A stretch of 64,000 nt of DNA from Rehmannia glutinosa. Lineage: Eukaryota > Streptophyta > Magnoliopsida > Lamiales > Orobanchaceae. Of this stretch, positions 1 through 12,051 are shown piece after piece. The position numbers and the translations under genes are program-made. The notes under the pieces are model-generated. The model saw only the letters and a list, made by a program, of their open reading frames with translations, was not told the DNA's origin and did not search any database. The stretch lies in contig CM071936.1 of NCBI GenBank assembly GCA_016081115.2, positions 77,787,262-77,851,261 of the forward strand, read 5' to 3'. Positions within the stretch are counted from its first letter, which is position 1; the number at the start of each line of letters is the position of its first letter.

Positions 1-1082
1 ACAGCTAACTTGTTCCTTTGGGACTCAGTCTGGAGATGCCTTGGTCACACGAGTTTGCCTTCTCGTCCGACTCGAGCTTCTTCACGGGCGATTTGCGCTT
101 TGCTACTTGACTCACTTGCTCAAGCTTCTTGGATTTGATCACGAAGCCCTCCAATAACTTGAGTTTGGTTCGACCTTGTACCTTTCTACAATCCTCTGTG
201 GAATGTAGACCCCTTTGATTCTTCAAATGTTTCCTCTTCAACTGATTGAAGTCGTCTTTCCTTCACAGGTAAGTGTTGTATTGATTTTCTTCGAGGTTTA
301 GGCTTGAGGATTTGCTTGAATAACTTGAGAATATTTTTGCTTGGTTACAGCTTGAATGTTAGCTTGAATGTTCGTAGTTCAGGTATGCGAGGTAACCCCT
401 TCTCAAATTGATTCCTCTGCCTTTTATAATGCTCTTTCAAAAATCTGCCCGTTGAAGAGATATGCTGATTTTCAAAAGACACTAGTGGTCGTTGGCTTGT
501 CTTGTTGCAGTCCTTGAAATTGACATTACCTCGTATTAAATGATCCTTCAGCTTTTCAGAGCCTGACACAGGTGCAGTGCTTCCCATTGGTTTATTCATT
601 GTGCACGCTTCTGGGACTGAGCACTTTAGAATATTGCAGCATGGAAGTATTACTTATTTAAGTAACTTTCTTGACTTCTGTGCAACGGACTCTTTTCAGT
701 TGTCTTGACTTGACTGCAGTTCCTTAACTTCCATAGGTGACTCCGAGTCAGCTCCCAATCATTGGATGACTCATCTGTCACTTCAACTTGAAACTTGGCT
801 ATCTTGAGTTTACTTGACTGACACTTCACACAACTACATCTCAGCTGATACATCTCTAGTTGAGTTCCTGTCTTCTCTTCCTTGCCATACTCAGCTGCCT
901 CACATCGTAGTCTTCATTCTAGTCTCCAGTTGACTTCTTGCATATTTTAGGCATAGCTGACTTGACTCAGCTCGAACAGCCCTATCTATTACAATGCAAA
1001 TTACAAAGAAAATGGGGTGCCAACTTTCTAGTCTAAGTTTTACATGGCATTCATCAAAATCTAAACAATAAATTTCCCAATA
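1..1082 (-). repeat. 3' LTR of copia A, cut by the window edge
   Basis: Aligns with 12576-13622 almost base for base, with small indels (for example a duplicated gcttgaatgtta-type unit near 350-370). About 510 bases of LTR lie outside the window. The LTR starts TATTGGG in element orientation instead of TGTTGGG, a change at the terminal dinucleotide that integrase uses. Confidence 0.92.
421..428 (-). promoter_or_regulatory. TATA box in copia A 3' LTR
   Basis: TATAAAAG on the minus strand in the context GCATTATAAAAGG. The same box stands at the equivalent place in every copia LTR of this window, so it is very likely the core promoter for element transcription (U3/R border). Confidence 0.7.
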
Positions 1083-1096
1083 ATTTCCCCCTTTTT
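1083..1096 (-). other. Polypurine tract (PPT) of copia A
   Basis: AAAAAGGGGGAAAT on the minus strand directly abuts the 3' LTR and is preceded by GGCATCATC. This is the plus-strand priming site for reverse transcription. The same context precedes the LTRs of X, B, C and E. Confidence 0.9.
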
Positions 1097-1195
1097 GATG
1101 ATGCCAAAACTTAAAACATACATGCAAAAATGTAAGCATCAAAGATACATACAGGTAGTGCGATGAATGAGAGAATGTATGCGTAGAATCAATCT

Positions 1196-1201
1196 TTTAT
1201 T
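1196..1201 (-). promoter_or_regulatory. AATAAA poly(A)-type signal after aORF, copia A
   Basis: GATCAATAAAAG on the minus strand, about 180 bases after the aORF stop and 100 before the PPT. The hexamer is kept at the same place in X, B, C and E. That position suggests the extra gene may end its own transcript before the LTR; this is inference. Confidence 0.5.
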
Positions 1202-1378
1202 GATCATAACATTCTTGTCCTTTACACAACTGTTTACAAAGTGTATCAGAGCAACCATTTAAGTCTACGCAAAAAAAAATGTATAGTGAAATTACATATT
1301 TCTTATTCAATGTATAGAAGACTTACATACTTATGCATTTACAATAGTGAATTACATGAAGGGGTGGACAACAAAACT

Positions 1379-4300
1379 TCATCTCCTTCGCTGCCTCCTT
1401 CTTTCTTCATCAGCTCTGTCGTCTTCGACTTTTTCTCTTCTTCTCTTCTTCACCGCTTTTTCTTCTCATAGGCTTTTTCTCGGGCGACTTCATCATCTTC
1501 TTTTTCTTTCTTGTCTCTCTTCCCACAGCTGAGTTTGTCTTTTATTTTCTTCTTCGATTCTCTTTACATATTCAGCATTGTTCTTGGCCACTTGCATATT
1601 GGCTACTTCGTCAAACCCAGCCCAATAGATCCCTCATTTCTTCCCTGGATCTATGTATTCAATGTTTTTGGGTAGAGGTCTAGGTTTGAAACCTCTTCCT
1701 CCACTGCTTCTACTTCTTCCTCTGGGTGTGTATTGTACTGGGGCCTTCTTCTTTCCAGTAGAGTGACCTGCAGAGTGACCAGCAGAGTGACTGCTCGGAG
1801 TCTGCTGCCTATCAGCTTCTTCATACAGCTTGAGGCCTTTTTCCCAATACAAGTCCCAGGCTTGGGCCATGGTCATGTTCTCGAAGTATCCCTCGGATAC
1901 AAGCTTCTTGAATTCATCAACAGATCTAGGCTCGGTTCCGACATCTGAGATGGCATCAGTGTCTCTTCTGCCGGAATGCCTCCGTATTGTTTCAGTATGT
2001 CCATCGCACGGGCATCCATTTTTCTTTCAATCTCCGTCATATTTGCTTCTACTATCTTGCACTTTTCAGACATGGGCACATCAGAGTGTTGGAGCGGCAG
2101 AGTCACTGGAAGTTTGCTGATTATGTCAGCTATGACAAGTCCTTGTTGAGGGGTTCTAGCAACCAATAAAGTCATGTCTTTCGAACCTTCCCCCTCAACT
2201 GATTTTCCCTTTTCTTTCTTCTACTTTTCAGCTGTCTTCTCCTTCACGGTTGCGTCCTTCTTCTCAGTTGTGGATCCTTCCAACTTCTTTAGGTATTTCT
2301 CTTCCCCCTTTTTCGGCATCATCAAAGGAGAGAGGAACCCCTGGAAACATGCCAGCAAGCATGAAATCTAGGCGACTGATAGCTGAGTTATGTTTGGATT
2401 CTTCTGCGGAGTATACTGCTCGAAATTCTGAGCGAGTGGCGTTGGATTCGGCTGTCACCAACTTCATTTCAGCCATAAGAATGCTGAATTTTTCATTCAT
2501 GTTCTCCTCAATGCGCAGAAGTTCTTTACGATGAAATTCGCGCAGCAGTTCCATTTCTATGGTATGAGAGGTATGCATTCTATCAATGTTTTCTTGCATC
2601 CTCTTCTTCATGTCAGCATTATCAGCGCTCCAGATTAGCATCTTATTGTACAATGCTTTGAAGCATCAAACTTGTTCAACGCGCATTGTTTGATGCTGTT
2701 GCCACCATTCCCGAATCCTGACAATTATTCCACGTAGATCTGCAGTACGATTAGCATCTCGGTTATCCAGCCGCATATCTAATGAGGCCTGGTGCCTTTC
2801 CATCTTCTCTATCTCCGTAAATATAGCCTTGAAAATTTCTTGAACCTCAGTTGTTACCTCCGTCTCAGCTGGCGGCCAAGCAGCATCAAAATCAAAATTT
2901 CTGCTGGGACGATGGTATCTGTGGGAATTACTGGATCATGTGTATGGAACGTTGTTGATCTCTAGATGATTCTTCATCAAGATCAGGAAGCTCTAATGTG
3001 AAAGGGAAAGTTTGTTCAAACGCATCATCACGGACATAGGGAATCTATTCAACTGTGACTTGTGGCCGTAATGTGCCTAGTTGAGTCGATTCTCTTTTGT
3101 AGCTTTGGGAGCTGCTGTGATTGATCGTGATTCATTTGAAAGGGTGTTGTTGTGGTATTGACCCAGCTGGCTGAGCCTCAAGATCGGACTTAAGTTGTGT
3201 GGTCCTCGGCCGTTTCAGTGGCGTCATCGGACGATGATGAGACTTGTAGGAGTGACTCATCATCAAAATTGAAAGTTTGGCGAGTAGCCTTAAGATCGGA
3301 CTTACTCGTGCTTGGGAGAACATCCTCAGCTGAATCTTGTGGATTTGCAATGGGGGATGACTCAGCTTCATCTTCACCTTCAGATCCTAGAAATGTTACA
3401 TCATGATTGTCTTGGGAATCGCGAAGGGCACTTATATCCTTCTCAGATGCATCGATGATAACTGGAGGGATGTTCTGTGCTTCTGCCTCTTTACCTCGGG
3501 AAGTTTCAACCTCCGTAGGCCTTAGTACCTCTGCGGTCTCAACTGCAGCAAGGCCTTGGACATTCCCTTCGGATCTTTTTGACTCACTTGCCTTGTCTTA
3601 GGGTCTTCGACGGTGGCATCCACAGGAGTCTCTACTCCGTGGATTGCACTTTCATTGCCCAGAGTGTTAACTCCCAAGGGCGAGATCCATCTCGTGCCTC
3701 GATCGCATCGATCCAGCCTTCCTTAGCCTTTTTTAGAGCGGTTGGCACTTCATCTCCAGATTCTTGATGACAACTTGATGTGTATCTTTTTGTTTTTCCT
3801 TCTCCACTTCGCCTCCTAGATTCGTTGTGGAGTCAAGGGCTGCAGCATTCTCCGACCTAGCTGCAGTGGATGGAGTTCCCCTCCCATTCCGTGGCGAAGA
3901 CACCTGTTTGAGTGACTTGGAATGGGGTCACTCTTCTCCGACACCTTTAGTAGGGGTTAGCTCGACTTGGGTCCCCAAGTTCCCAAGTTTCATCGCGGTT
4001 CCCTTAATGCCTTCATCGAGTGAGTGGGGAAGTGGTCGCAATCACAACAACAGATTTGCATCATTTTCTCTGCTGCACCACTCCCATAGGATCAATCTCC
4101 AATCGTGATTTGGAAGACTCTCGCCTTCCATCGCTTGTTTGCTCATGTAGATCCTAGATTCCCGCATGGCTTGCTGCATCTCAATTATTTATAGTACCCT
4201 CCTTTAGATTCAAAATCGGACATTTCTTGTTTTGTCCATTTCTTGCCCATTTTTGGTATGCTCAGGGGCGCTCGTAGAACACTCTCCCGAGGCCGCGGGC

Positions 4301-6145
4301 GCTTTTCGTTTGGATCCAATTACCTTTCGCAGCAGCAGGTCCGATCTTCATAACTCTCTCGAAAGCATGTCAAGATGTGGATGAGTATGATCGGTGGTTC
4401 GATTAGAGGACATGGATAATAGCTTTCTCACGAGCTCAAATTCGAAAATAGAAATTAATCAAATCAAAATCTCAAAATGCTCTAGCTTTGTTCGTTCTCT
4501 TTTTTTGCAAAATATTGATGCAGTTATCCTCATCAAGGGCTTGCAACACTGTATCCACTTCAAGGAACCTGAAGAGTTCCTCTTCCTCCTCAATAAACTC
4601 TGGGTGTTCAAACTGCACCCTAGAGTGACTCAACTTCCACTTTCTCTATTCTCGTAGACGATTTTGGATGTCTGGATATAGTGGGGATAGTATCATCAAA
4701 TCATCATCGTCATCCGCTTGATGTCCTTCACTCTCAGGAATTGAGGGTAGCAGATCTTGCTGCTCAACACCCTCACCAGCATCTGTTGTAGGTGGGGACA
4801 CAACTCTGTCGACAGGTGAATCAGCTTTCTCAACTGCCTCTTGCTCCTTAGATGTTCTGACTACAGTTGGGTCTTCAACTTGCCTCTGCTGATCGGCCTC
4901 AGCAGACTTGGTTGTTTCGTCTACTATTTCTGGAGACTCTACTTCTCCAAATGTCTCGATTCTATGAAACCCTAGGTTAATCTATTTCTAGGCCGAGTAG
5001 TAGAGTCAGTTGTTTTCTCAAGCTCTGAACGCTTGAAGATTCTTCTTCTCCTTTTGGTTTTCACCAGAGGAATATCACGTTCCACTTCCTCAAAGGTTCG
5101 AATTAAAGGTAAATGCCTTCGCAGATTGTCTTAAGCGATTGCGTTCCTTGTTGTGGCAGTCCTCTTTTTCTTAATCACTAGAGAAGGAATTAATGGTTCT
5201 TTCTCCTTTGCGGCTGCAGGGGCAGGTGACTCGGCTGCAGGGGCAGGTGCGGTTTTCTTTTTCTTTCTTTGGGGGGGCGTGATCTTCTTGCGGCTGTAGC
5301 GCCAGAGGCAAAGCCTTCTTTGGGGGGGGGAGGAGTTGTTTGTTTCTTCAGGGGTGATTCCCCTCACTCATGTCCGCCTTCTTGGCATAAGCTCTCTTCC
5401 GTGCTCCGGAGAGATTTGATCGGAACATATTTTTGTTAACATGGAATGCCTTTCCATGTCGAGAGGAACACCTTTCACCTCCATCATCCAGGCCAATCAC
5501 AGGCCATACCCCAAAGATCCTCCGAACGATCCATGAAGGACTTATTCCCAATATTTTGGCGAGTTTGTTGTATACAAACTCGGCCAGTTTACCTTCTTCT
5601 CCTCCATGATCGCGGCCCATCACGATCGGCTTGGTTTTGGACGGTGATTAAAGCTTCCAAATTTGATGTCTAAACACTTGGCAACAATGTCCAACGACTT
5701 ATGGTAATCTTCTTTTCGGAACATCTTTTTTGACTTCTTATCATTTGTGTAGACAATCTTCGCAAAGACACGTCAGGTTTGGCCACTTCCTTCCATGCGG
5801 CCAGGTTTACATTAGCTTCATAGATTTTAAGCACTCCTACCGGTAGCAAATCGTGTTTTTCGCCAAATCCTTGGCGGTGATTGTGAATTCTTTTCCCGTG
5901 AACAGAGGACTTGATGCCTCGTTGTGAACTTCAAAGATTCACATAGAAGCTCGCGCGACCTCCTCCACGTAGGTCATTTGAAACTCCATTGTGAGAAATG
6001 GTTTCAGCCCAGACTTCTCCACTTTCTCAACTATTTTCTTCACAAGGGTTTCGTCGAACCCCAGTTTGATCATTCCTTCAAAATCCACGGTAGACCCAAT
6101 GTGGATTTATTTTCCCAACTTAACAAAATCGTAAGTAGATGCCAT
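1379..6145 (-). pseudogene. Extra 3' gene (aORF) of copia A, broken
   Basis: Not a standard gag-pol product. The start ATG (6143-6145) begins MASTYDF, matching the intact start MAPTYDC in copy B. About 1,590 codons run to a TGA at 1379-1381 but are split by stops and frameshifts. In order: an N-terminal domain of about 270 residues (6145 to about 5350) ending in KAFHVNKNMFRSNL; a Pro/Ala/Lys-rich linker (about 5340-5131); a long Glu/Thr/Ser-rich acidic middle; a likely coiled coil with ELLREFHRKELLRIEENM (2653-2264); a segment at 2175-1873; then the C-terminal motif AWDLYWEKGL (about 1864-1835); and a Glu/Lys/Arg-rich basic tail. No signal peptide or clear membrane segment is seen. Sirevirus env-like genes occupy this place, but I see no envelope features. 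The function is unknown. Confidence 0.8.
2301..2320 (-). other. Internal polypurine tract inside aORF, copia A
   Basis: Minus-strand GATGATGCC followed by GAAAAAGGGGGAAG encodes DDAEKGGR in the aORF frame. The purine run nearly repeats the true PPT (1083-1096), and its flank is the reverse complement of the GGCATCATC flank of the true PPT. Counterparts lie in B (20512-20530) and C (29623-29640). Confidence 0.6.
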
Positions 6146-6700
6146 TTCTTAAAGATTTACCAAACGAAACTTCAAAAATGTGCTTTGAAAATCTGTAGGG
6201 TTTCGAGAGAGAATTTTCTTTCTTTGCTTTTGGGAGAGATGAACAGTTTGTGTAAAGTAAGAGAAGAACGGATGAAATGGTATATGTATGGGTTATGAAA
6301 GGACGTGCGGACGGTTTTTGAAATTGGATTGAGATCAATGGCTCATATTTAGCACACCGATTAGCATTTAATTTCTCGCATTTAATGCAACAGCATTTAT
6401 ATCCAATCATAGCCTTGGTCGTGTAGCTTTTGACTGTATCTGTCATTATTGCTCTGACGTCATTCTTAAAAACATTCCCGCTTAATAAAAACGACTGCGT
6501 TTTTGTCACTTAGCTCATAAATAACTCAGCTTACTCCTTAGTTGATTCAACTCTTCTCTCTTTTCACATAGGTACTCAGCTGTCAGCTAACTTGATGCAG
6601 CTGATTTTCCGATACGGCTTATTTATTTAGCTTATTTACGAACTTAGCTCCATTTTCATCTTTTTTTTTGTTTCATCCCTTCTCTTGAGTTTTCTGAGTG
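6146..6700 (-). other. pol-aORF intergenic spacer, copia A
   Basis: Non-coding stretch between the pol stop and the aORF start. On the minus strand it holds a CT-rich leader (about 6200-6240) just before the ATG and a decayed TATA-like string (about 6279-6292, CATACATATACC). The latter aligns with a clean TATA box in copy B. No other feature is seen. Confidence 0.55.
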
Positions 6701-7140
6701 TTAGCTCAGCTCAATTAACCCTAATTCTTGCTTGAGTTCTTCAAATCTTGATTCACATAATGGTTTTGTGAATATATCAGCTAACTGCTTATCAGTTGAG
6801 ATATATTCCAAGGTGATATTCTTCTTTTCAACATGATCTCTTATGAAATGATATCTGACATCGATATGCTTTGTTCTTGAATGTAACACAGGATTTTGAG
6901 TGATGGCAATTGCACTTGTGTTATCACACATAATTGGAATCTCTCTTTCTTCAACATCATAATCTCTCAGCTGTTGTCTCATCCATAAGACTTGGGCAAA
7001 ACAGTTGCCCGCAGCTATCTATTCAGCTTCAGCTGTGGATGTGGCTATTTCCAAGCATTTGACATGTGCCTGAAGTGCTCTTCCTGTCCACTCTACATCC
7101 AGCATAGTCAGAGTCTGAGTAACCAATAAGATTGAATCCT
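6701..7140 (-). pseudogene. RNase H domain of copia A
   Basis: The C-terminal end of pol is readable as one piece at 6982-6701, with MCDNTSAIAITQNP, the TKHIDVRYHFIRDHV block and DIFTKPL, all signatures of copia RNase H. The preceding part (about 7140-6985) carries the YSDSDYAG-equivalent region in broken frames. The domain degrades the RNA of RNA-DNA hybrids during replication in the particle. Confidence 0.88.
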
Positions 7141-7166
7141 CCTTCCTTTGGATACCATAAGCCGAC

Positions 7167-8222
7167 TTACTGGCATCCCTTCAAATACCTTAGGATTCTC
7201 TTAGCTGCAGTCATGTGACTTTCTTTTGGTGTAGATTGAAATCTTGCACATACACCTACTGCAAAGGTGATGTCCGGCCTACTGCTTTGTGAGATAGAGC
7301 GGTTGATCCAATAAGTGCTGCTCTGTATCTTGTTTTTGATCCACAGGCTTTCCATCCGCATCCATATCCATCTTGGTGATGTATTCATTGGTATTTTCAC
7401 GAGAAGACTTCTCTTCCATACCAAATTTCTTCATTAAGTCTCGGTGTACTTTGTTTGACTTATGAGGTTCCATCCTTCAAATTTGTTTAACTTGAAGTCC
7501 TAGAAAGAATGTCAACTCTCCCATCATACTCATCTGAAATTTGCCTTGCATGAGGTTTGAGAATTTATCACACAGCTCTTTGTTTGTGGATCCAAAAATG
7601 ATGTCATCCACATATATTTAAACAAGCAGTATACTTTCTCCATCTTGAATTCTGAAGAGTGTTCTGTCCACTTTGCCTTTGGTGATCCATTATCTGTTAG
7701 GAATTGAGATAAGGTATCATACCATGCTCTTGGTGCCTGTTTCAATCCATAAAGAGCTTTCTTGAGCTTGTACACCTTCTCTCCAAGAGTCTTCTGCTCA
7801 AATCCTGGAGGTTGTTCAACATAGACTTCTTCTTCCAATAATCCATTTAAGAATGCGCTTTTTACATCCATTTGATATACAATGAAGTTCTTGTGTGCAG
7901 CATAGGCAAGAAACATCCTTATGGCTTCTAATCTTGCAACAGGAGCAAATGTTTCATCAAAATATATTCCTTCCTCTTGGCAATATCCTTTGGCTACCAA
8001 TCTTGCTTTGTTTCTTACCACAGAACCTTCTTCATTCATTTTGTTTCTGAAAACCCATTTTGTGCCAATGACATTTTGATGGGTTGGTCTTTGAACTAAT
8101 TCACATACTTTGTTTCTTTCAAACTGATTCAGCTCTTCTTGCATGGCCTGAATCCAATGTGTATCATCTAATGCTTGGGACACATCCTTTGGCTCTATTT
8201 GGTAAATGAAACAAGTGAACAT
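7167..8222 (-). pseudogene. Reverse transcriptase domain of copia A
   Basis: Classical copia RT. At 8222-7530 there are IQAMQEELNQFERNKVWEL-like start blocks, GTKWVFRNKMNEEG, ARLVAKGYCQ, the FAPVARLEAIRM block, MDVKSAFLNGLLEEEVYVEQ (first catalytic Asp) and LYGLKQAPRAWYD. The YVDD catalytic motif is present near 7600 (minus) but lies in another frame after a TAA. The C-terminal RT part continues at 7473-7167. Confidence 0.92.
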
Positions 8223-8363
8223 GACTTCTTGCTAAGCTCTTGATCTGGTTCTTACACCATCTCTTACATCTCCAATGACTAGCTCTGGTGGATGGTCTCT
8301 CAGCCATCTCACATCAGGTTGGAGTAAATCAGTTGGGTTCAGTCGTCTTGCAGTTGTGTTATC

Positions 8364-9551
8364 TTAACCAGCTCTCTCATCATCACTTAGTTGTAGATTT
8401 TCCAGCTGTCTTTGAGATTCAGCTATCTCATCTTCACCTTGATTAGTTGCTCCAGCTTCAGCTTCAACATAGGGACTCTTCTGCATGGTTGGTTGATTTA
8501 GCTTATCAAGATACTCCTCAATGTCTTCTCCATTTACATTAGTTTCATCAAAAACCACATGGATAGACTCTTCTGTGACCATAGTTCTTTTGTTCACAAC
8601 TCTATAGGCTTTGCTTTCAGCTGAGTATCCCAAGAAGATACCTTCATCAACTTTGGCATCAAAAGCCTTTAGATTATCCTTGCCATTGTTGTGGATGAAG
8701 CATTTACATCCAAAGATTCTAAAATATGCAACATTTGGCTTTCTCCCTATCCAAATCTCATAGGGAGTATTTGTCAGTTGTCTATTTATCATGCATCTAT
8801 TTTGAGTATAGCATGCAGTGTTTATAGCTTCAGCCCAAAATCTTTTAGGCAGCCATGCTTCAGCTAACATGGTCCTTGTTGTTTCCTTGAGAGTTCTATT
8901 CCTTCTTTTTGCAACTCCATTCTGCTGTGGAGTCCTTGCTGCAGATAATTCGTGAGTAATGCCATTTTCAACACAATACTTAGTTATTATTCCATTGACA
9001 AACTCAGTTCCTCTATCAGATCTTATCTTTATAATGGTTTGACTCTTCTCATTTTGAACTCTTTTCATCAGCTGAGGTAACTTCTGCAAAGTTTCTTTAT
9101 TTTTACACATGAAGATTGTCCATGTATATCTTGAATAATCATCCACCACTACTAGAGTGTATTTCTTCCCACTTATGATGGTTGGCTCAACAGGACCAAA
9201 TAGATCCATATGCAGCAGATGCAATATTCTTGTTGAAGATGGGCTTGACTTCTCTTTGAATGATGATTTGATCTGCTTTCCCATTTGGCATGCATCACAA
9301 ACACTTTTCTTCTTGTATACTGAGTCTGGGAGTCCTTCTACAAGACCACTTATTGCAAGCTTGTTGATAGTCTTGAAATTCAGGTGACTCAGCTTCTTGT
9401 GCCACAACCAACTTGATTCGGATGTACTCTTTGCTAATAAACAAGTGCTTGGTGTGGCGGTCGGCCAGTGTACCACATACATGTTCTTTTGTCTGGATCC
9501 TTGCAACACTACTTCATTTGATTCAGTGTCTTTGATTTGGCATACTCCCAT
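8364..9551 (-). pseudogene. GAG-pre-integrase and integrase of copia A, 395 codons open
   Basis: Longest open stretch of the element. It opens with the linker MGVCQIKDTESNEVVL, then the HHCC zinc region (LWHKKLSHLNF ... CDACQMGK), then the catalytic core: LHMDLFGPV (Asp 1), SDRGTEF (Asp 2) and TPQQNGVAKRRNRTL. The third catalytic residue, normally Glu in VAERKNR, is Lys here (codon 8907-8909), so the enzyme should be inactive even where the frame is open. The C-terminal GKR-like region (KAFDAKVDEGIFLGYS) follows. Integrase inserts the DNA copy into the host genome. Confidence 0.93.
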
Positions 9552-9804
9552 ATTGAATCCAAATGCTTAGTAAGTTGAAATTTAGGCCTTCAACATATGC
9601 AACATCCGTGATTTCTAATCCATTTTTCTTGATGGATCCAGTGCCCCTTATTTCCCTTGGAGCTTCATTTCCTCCAAATATGACTTTTGCACCTCTAATT
9701 TTCTTGAATCTTGACAGATTTTTCGTGTTTCCTGTCATGTGTCTAGAACATCCACTATCCATGTACCAGGTTCCTTGGCACTCAGCTGTTCCTTGAACCT
9801 CCAA
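9523..9804 (-). pseudogene. Aspartic protease domain of copia A
   Basis: GTWYMDSGCSRHMTG contains the DSG active site, followed by AKVIFGGNEAP and LEITDVAYVEGLNFNLLS, the typical copia protease-to-integrase run. Its last codons overlap the integrase piece in another frame, so there is a frameshift near 9540. The protease cleaves Gag-Pol into mature proteins. Confidence 0.9.
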
Positions 9805-9813
9805 TTAAGGAAA

Positions 9814-11936
9814 TTAGTTTTTAGGTACCCATACTTGTCTGGGTCCTGAGGGGATAGTGCTGTAAGATGAACCAACCAAATGATTTGACTCTAAGGGGTT
9901 GCCATCTATATGTGCCATAATATAATTCACTTTGGCAAATTGCTTGGGGGCTTTAGGTTCATACAGCTGTCTCTTTTGTCTGTATGCCTGTGTGTGTGTT
10001 TTAGCAATTGCCTTCTTTGGGTAATTGTGATATCTCTGAGTGTAGTGCTTGGGTGCATATGTGTGCTGATAATAACCCTTTTGCCTTTGGAATGACCTTT
10101 GCTGAGTTCTAGGTGTTTGCCGTTTTGGCATGTATTCCATTGGTCTTGGCTGATATTTCACATTATTCCAATCAGCTTGACTTGGGTAGTTTCTACCATT
10201 CCCATCATTTGTGTTCCTTTGATAGAACTTCTGGGGATTCTGGTAGCTCTGTTTCCTCTTTATAGAGTACTTTCTGTTTGGAGTTTGCTGAGGAACTCTG
10301 CTGGATTTCTTCTCAGTTGTCCTCTCAGCATACTCAACTGGTTGTTTTCCTTTTCCTTTATATCCAAGGCCAGTTTGTTTGTGATTGTGCTTTGGAATGG
10401 CTGTGTGAGCAACATTTGGTGTCTTGGATTTTTGAGATGCTTCATTACTTGAAGATCCTTTTTCCAAGATTACTCTAGGAGTTTGACTATGCACAAAAGA
10501 ATTGAATCCTATGTCTGTCTTGTCTCCACATTCTTTTTGGCTCGTGATAAGGTCATCCAATGATTTAGATGCCTTTGTGAATGAAGAAATCACATTTTTG
10601 AGATCATTTTATCTCTTTTCTATATCAGCTTTCTCTGCTATTAGTTTGGCATTTTCAGCCTTTAGCTCTTTGTTCTCATTAGCTATGTGACTTATAGTAC
10701 TCAGCTCCTTGGTCAGTTGTGAGTTTTGGCTTTTGAGCTGACTGTTTTCCTCATTTAGTAGTGTGTGTGAGGATTTAATGTTCTCAAAATCTTTAATCAT
10801 TTTGCCTAATGAGTCATAAAGATCAGTGGGTGATGAAGTGTGTGTATCACAATCACTATCACTAGAATCTGAGTGAGATGAGTTAGAGTGTACCTCATCT
10901 TCTTGGTCGGAGTTGATCTTGTTCTTTAGCCATTAGGGATCATCATAGCTTCTTTCTGAGAATCACTAGAGTAGTCACCTTCACTACTCTCGAATCATTG
11001 TATCTTTCGACTTATTTGTTTTCAAAGCAGCTTCAGCAGACCAACATTGCTCTTTTCTTTTCTTGTCTTCTTTCTCTGAAGACTCTTCTTTCTTCTTCAT
11101 TCCTGTATTTATTGTCTACAGGATATGGACAGTCAATAGCGAAGTGTCCTGGTTGTCTGCAATTCCAACACAAGTTTTCAGCTTTTTGATCATCTCTCTC
11201 ATTTCTTGGGTTGTCAGCTCTTTGATATTCGACCTTTTGATACTCAGCTCTCTTTGGTGGCCTATCTTCCCTTGACTTGGAGGGAGCTGAGTGCCTTTTG
11301 GAGGATTCACCTTTATTTCTTTTGTAGTTCTTGTTGAAGAACTTGTTGAATCATTTAACCATCAAGGCAATTTCCTCTTGGTCAATGACTTTTTTGGTCT
11401 CAGCTCTCTTCCCTTCTTTCCCAAGTGCTGAGAGCTCATTTGTAATTTCAGTGAATCTAGCATCCAGGTGGTCCATTGTTTCACCTACAAGCATTTTAAA
11501 GTTCTCAAATTTTTGAACAACAACAGATAATTTATTTTCCTTGATTTGCTCAGATCCTTTCACAAATTAAGGTTAGTTTATCCCAGATTTCTTTGGCTGT
11601 CTTGCAAGATTTGACTTTGTTGAACATGGCTTTATCCAAAGTTTTGTAGAGTATGTCTTTGGCCACATTGTCCAGATTGTATCTTTTTCTGTCATCATTT
11701 GTCCATTCATCTCTAGGTTTTTCAACCATGGCTGGTCTAGGAGGAGCAACCTCCTCTCTTTCAGCTGCAGCAGCTCTCCTTGCAGTTGTGTTCACCTTCA
11801 TTATTTGCAGTGGCCCATCCTCTATCACTATCCACATATCATCATGTAAAGGTGATAGATGAGCCTGTATACGTATTTTCCAGTCATCAAATTCCTCAAT
11901 GGTGAACATAGGGATGTGTGTCAAATTTGCTTCCAT
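9814..11936 (-). pseudogene. Gag of copia A with one zinc knuckle
   Basis: Begins MEANLTHIPMFTIEEFDDW (a copia Gag N-terminus of the DUF4219/UBN2 type) and keeps DKAMFNKVKSCKTAKEIWDK. A CCHC knuckle, CWNCRQPGHFAIDC, lies at 11129-11170. A coiled-coil piece (10800-10609) and a basic, Gln/Tyr-rich C-terminal section (10593-9814) follow. Gag packages the RNA in the virus-like particle. The frame is broken at four or more places. Confidence 0.88.
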
Positions 11937-12051
11937 GATAATAACTTTGCTATATAGAAAAATGACTTTTGAAAGCACAAGTGTTAAAATTTTTTTTGAA
12001 AGTTTGGAGATCTAGTTCAGTAACCAGTGCGGAAGGCTCAATGAACCAACC

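Larger units (their letters stand above)
6701..11936 (-). pseudogene. gag-pol: gag-pol of copia A, multiply broken
   Basis: Copia polyprotein of about 1,745 codons encoding nucleocapsid, protease, integrase, reverse transcriptase and RNase H. The start is ATG at 11934-11936 (MEANLTHIPMFTIEEFDDW), kept in D and E. The reading frame is broken at least at 11550, 11351, 11116, 10609, 9814, 8364, 7530 and 7167, so no functional polyprotein can be made. The domains are listed separately. One Gag stop interrupts MVK-FNKFFN, where copy D reads MVKRFNKFFN. Confidence 0.92.

Noticed and set aside
1379..6145. Host gene captured by the copia element
   Set aside because: Promoter-like and poly(A)-like signals invite this, but the gene recurs at the same place in five copies and I recognise no host family, so I treat it as an element gene.
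5924..6298. Open frame of 124 codons on the plus strand
   Set aside because: It is antisense to the start and leader of the copia A aORF, and its translation has no family features.
10099..10452. Open frame of 117 codons, hydrophobic, plus strand
   Set aside because: Antisense of the Gln/Lys-rich Gag C-terminus of copia A; the apparent membrane segments come from the complement of those codons.
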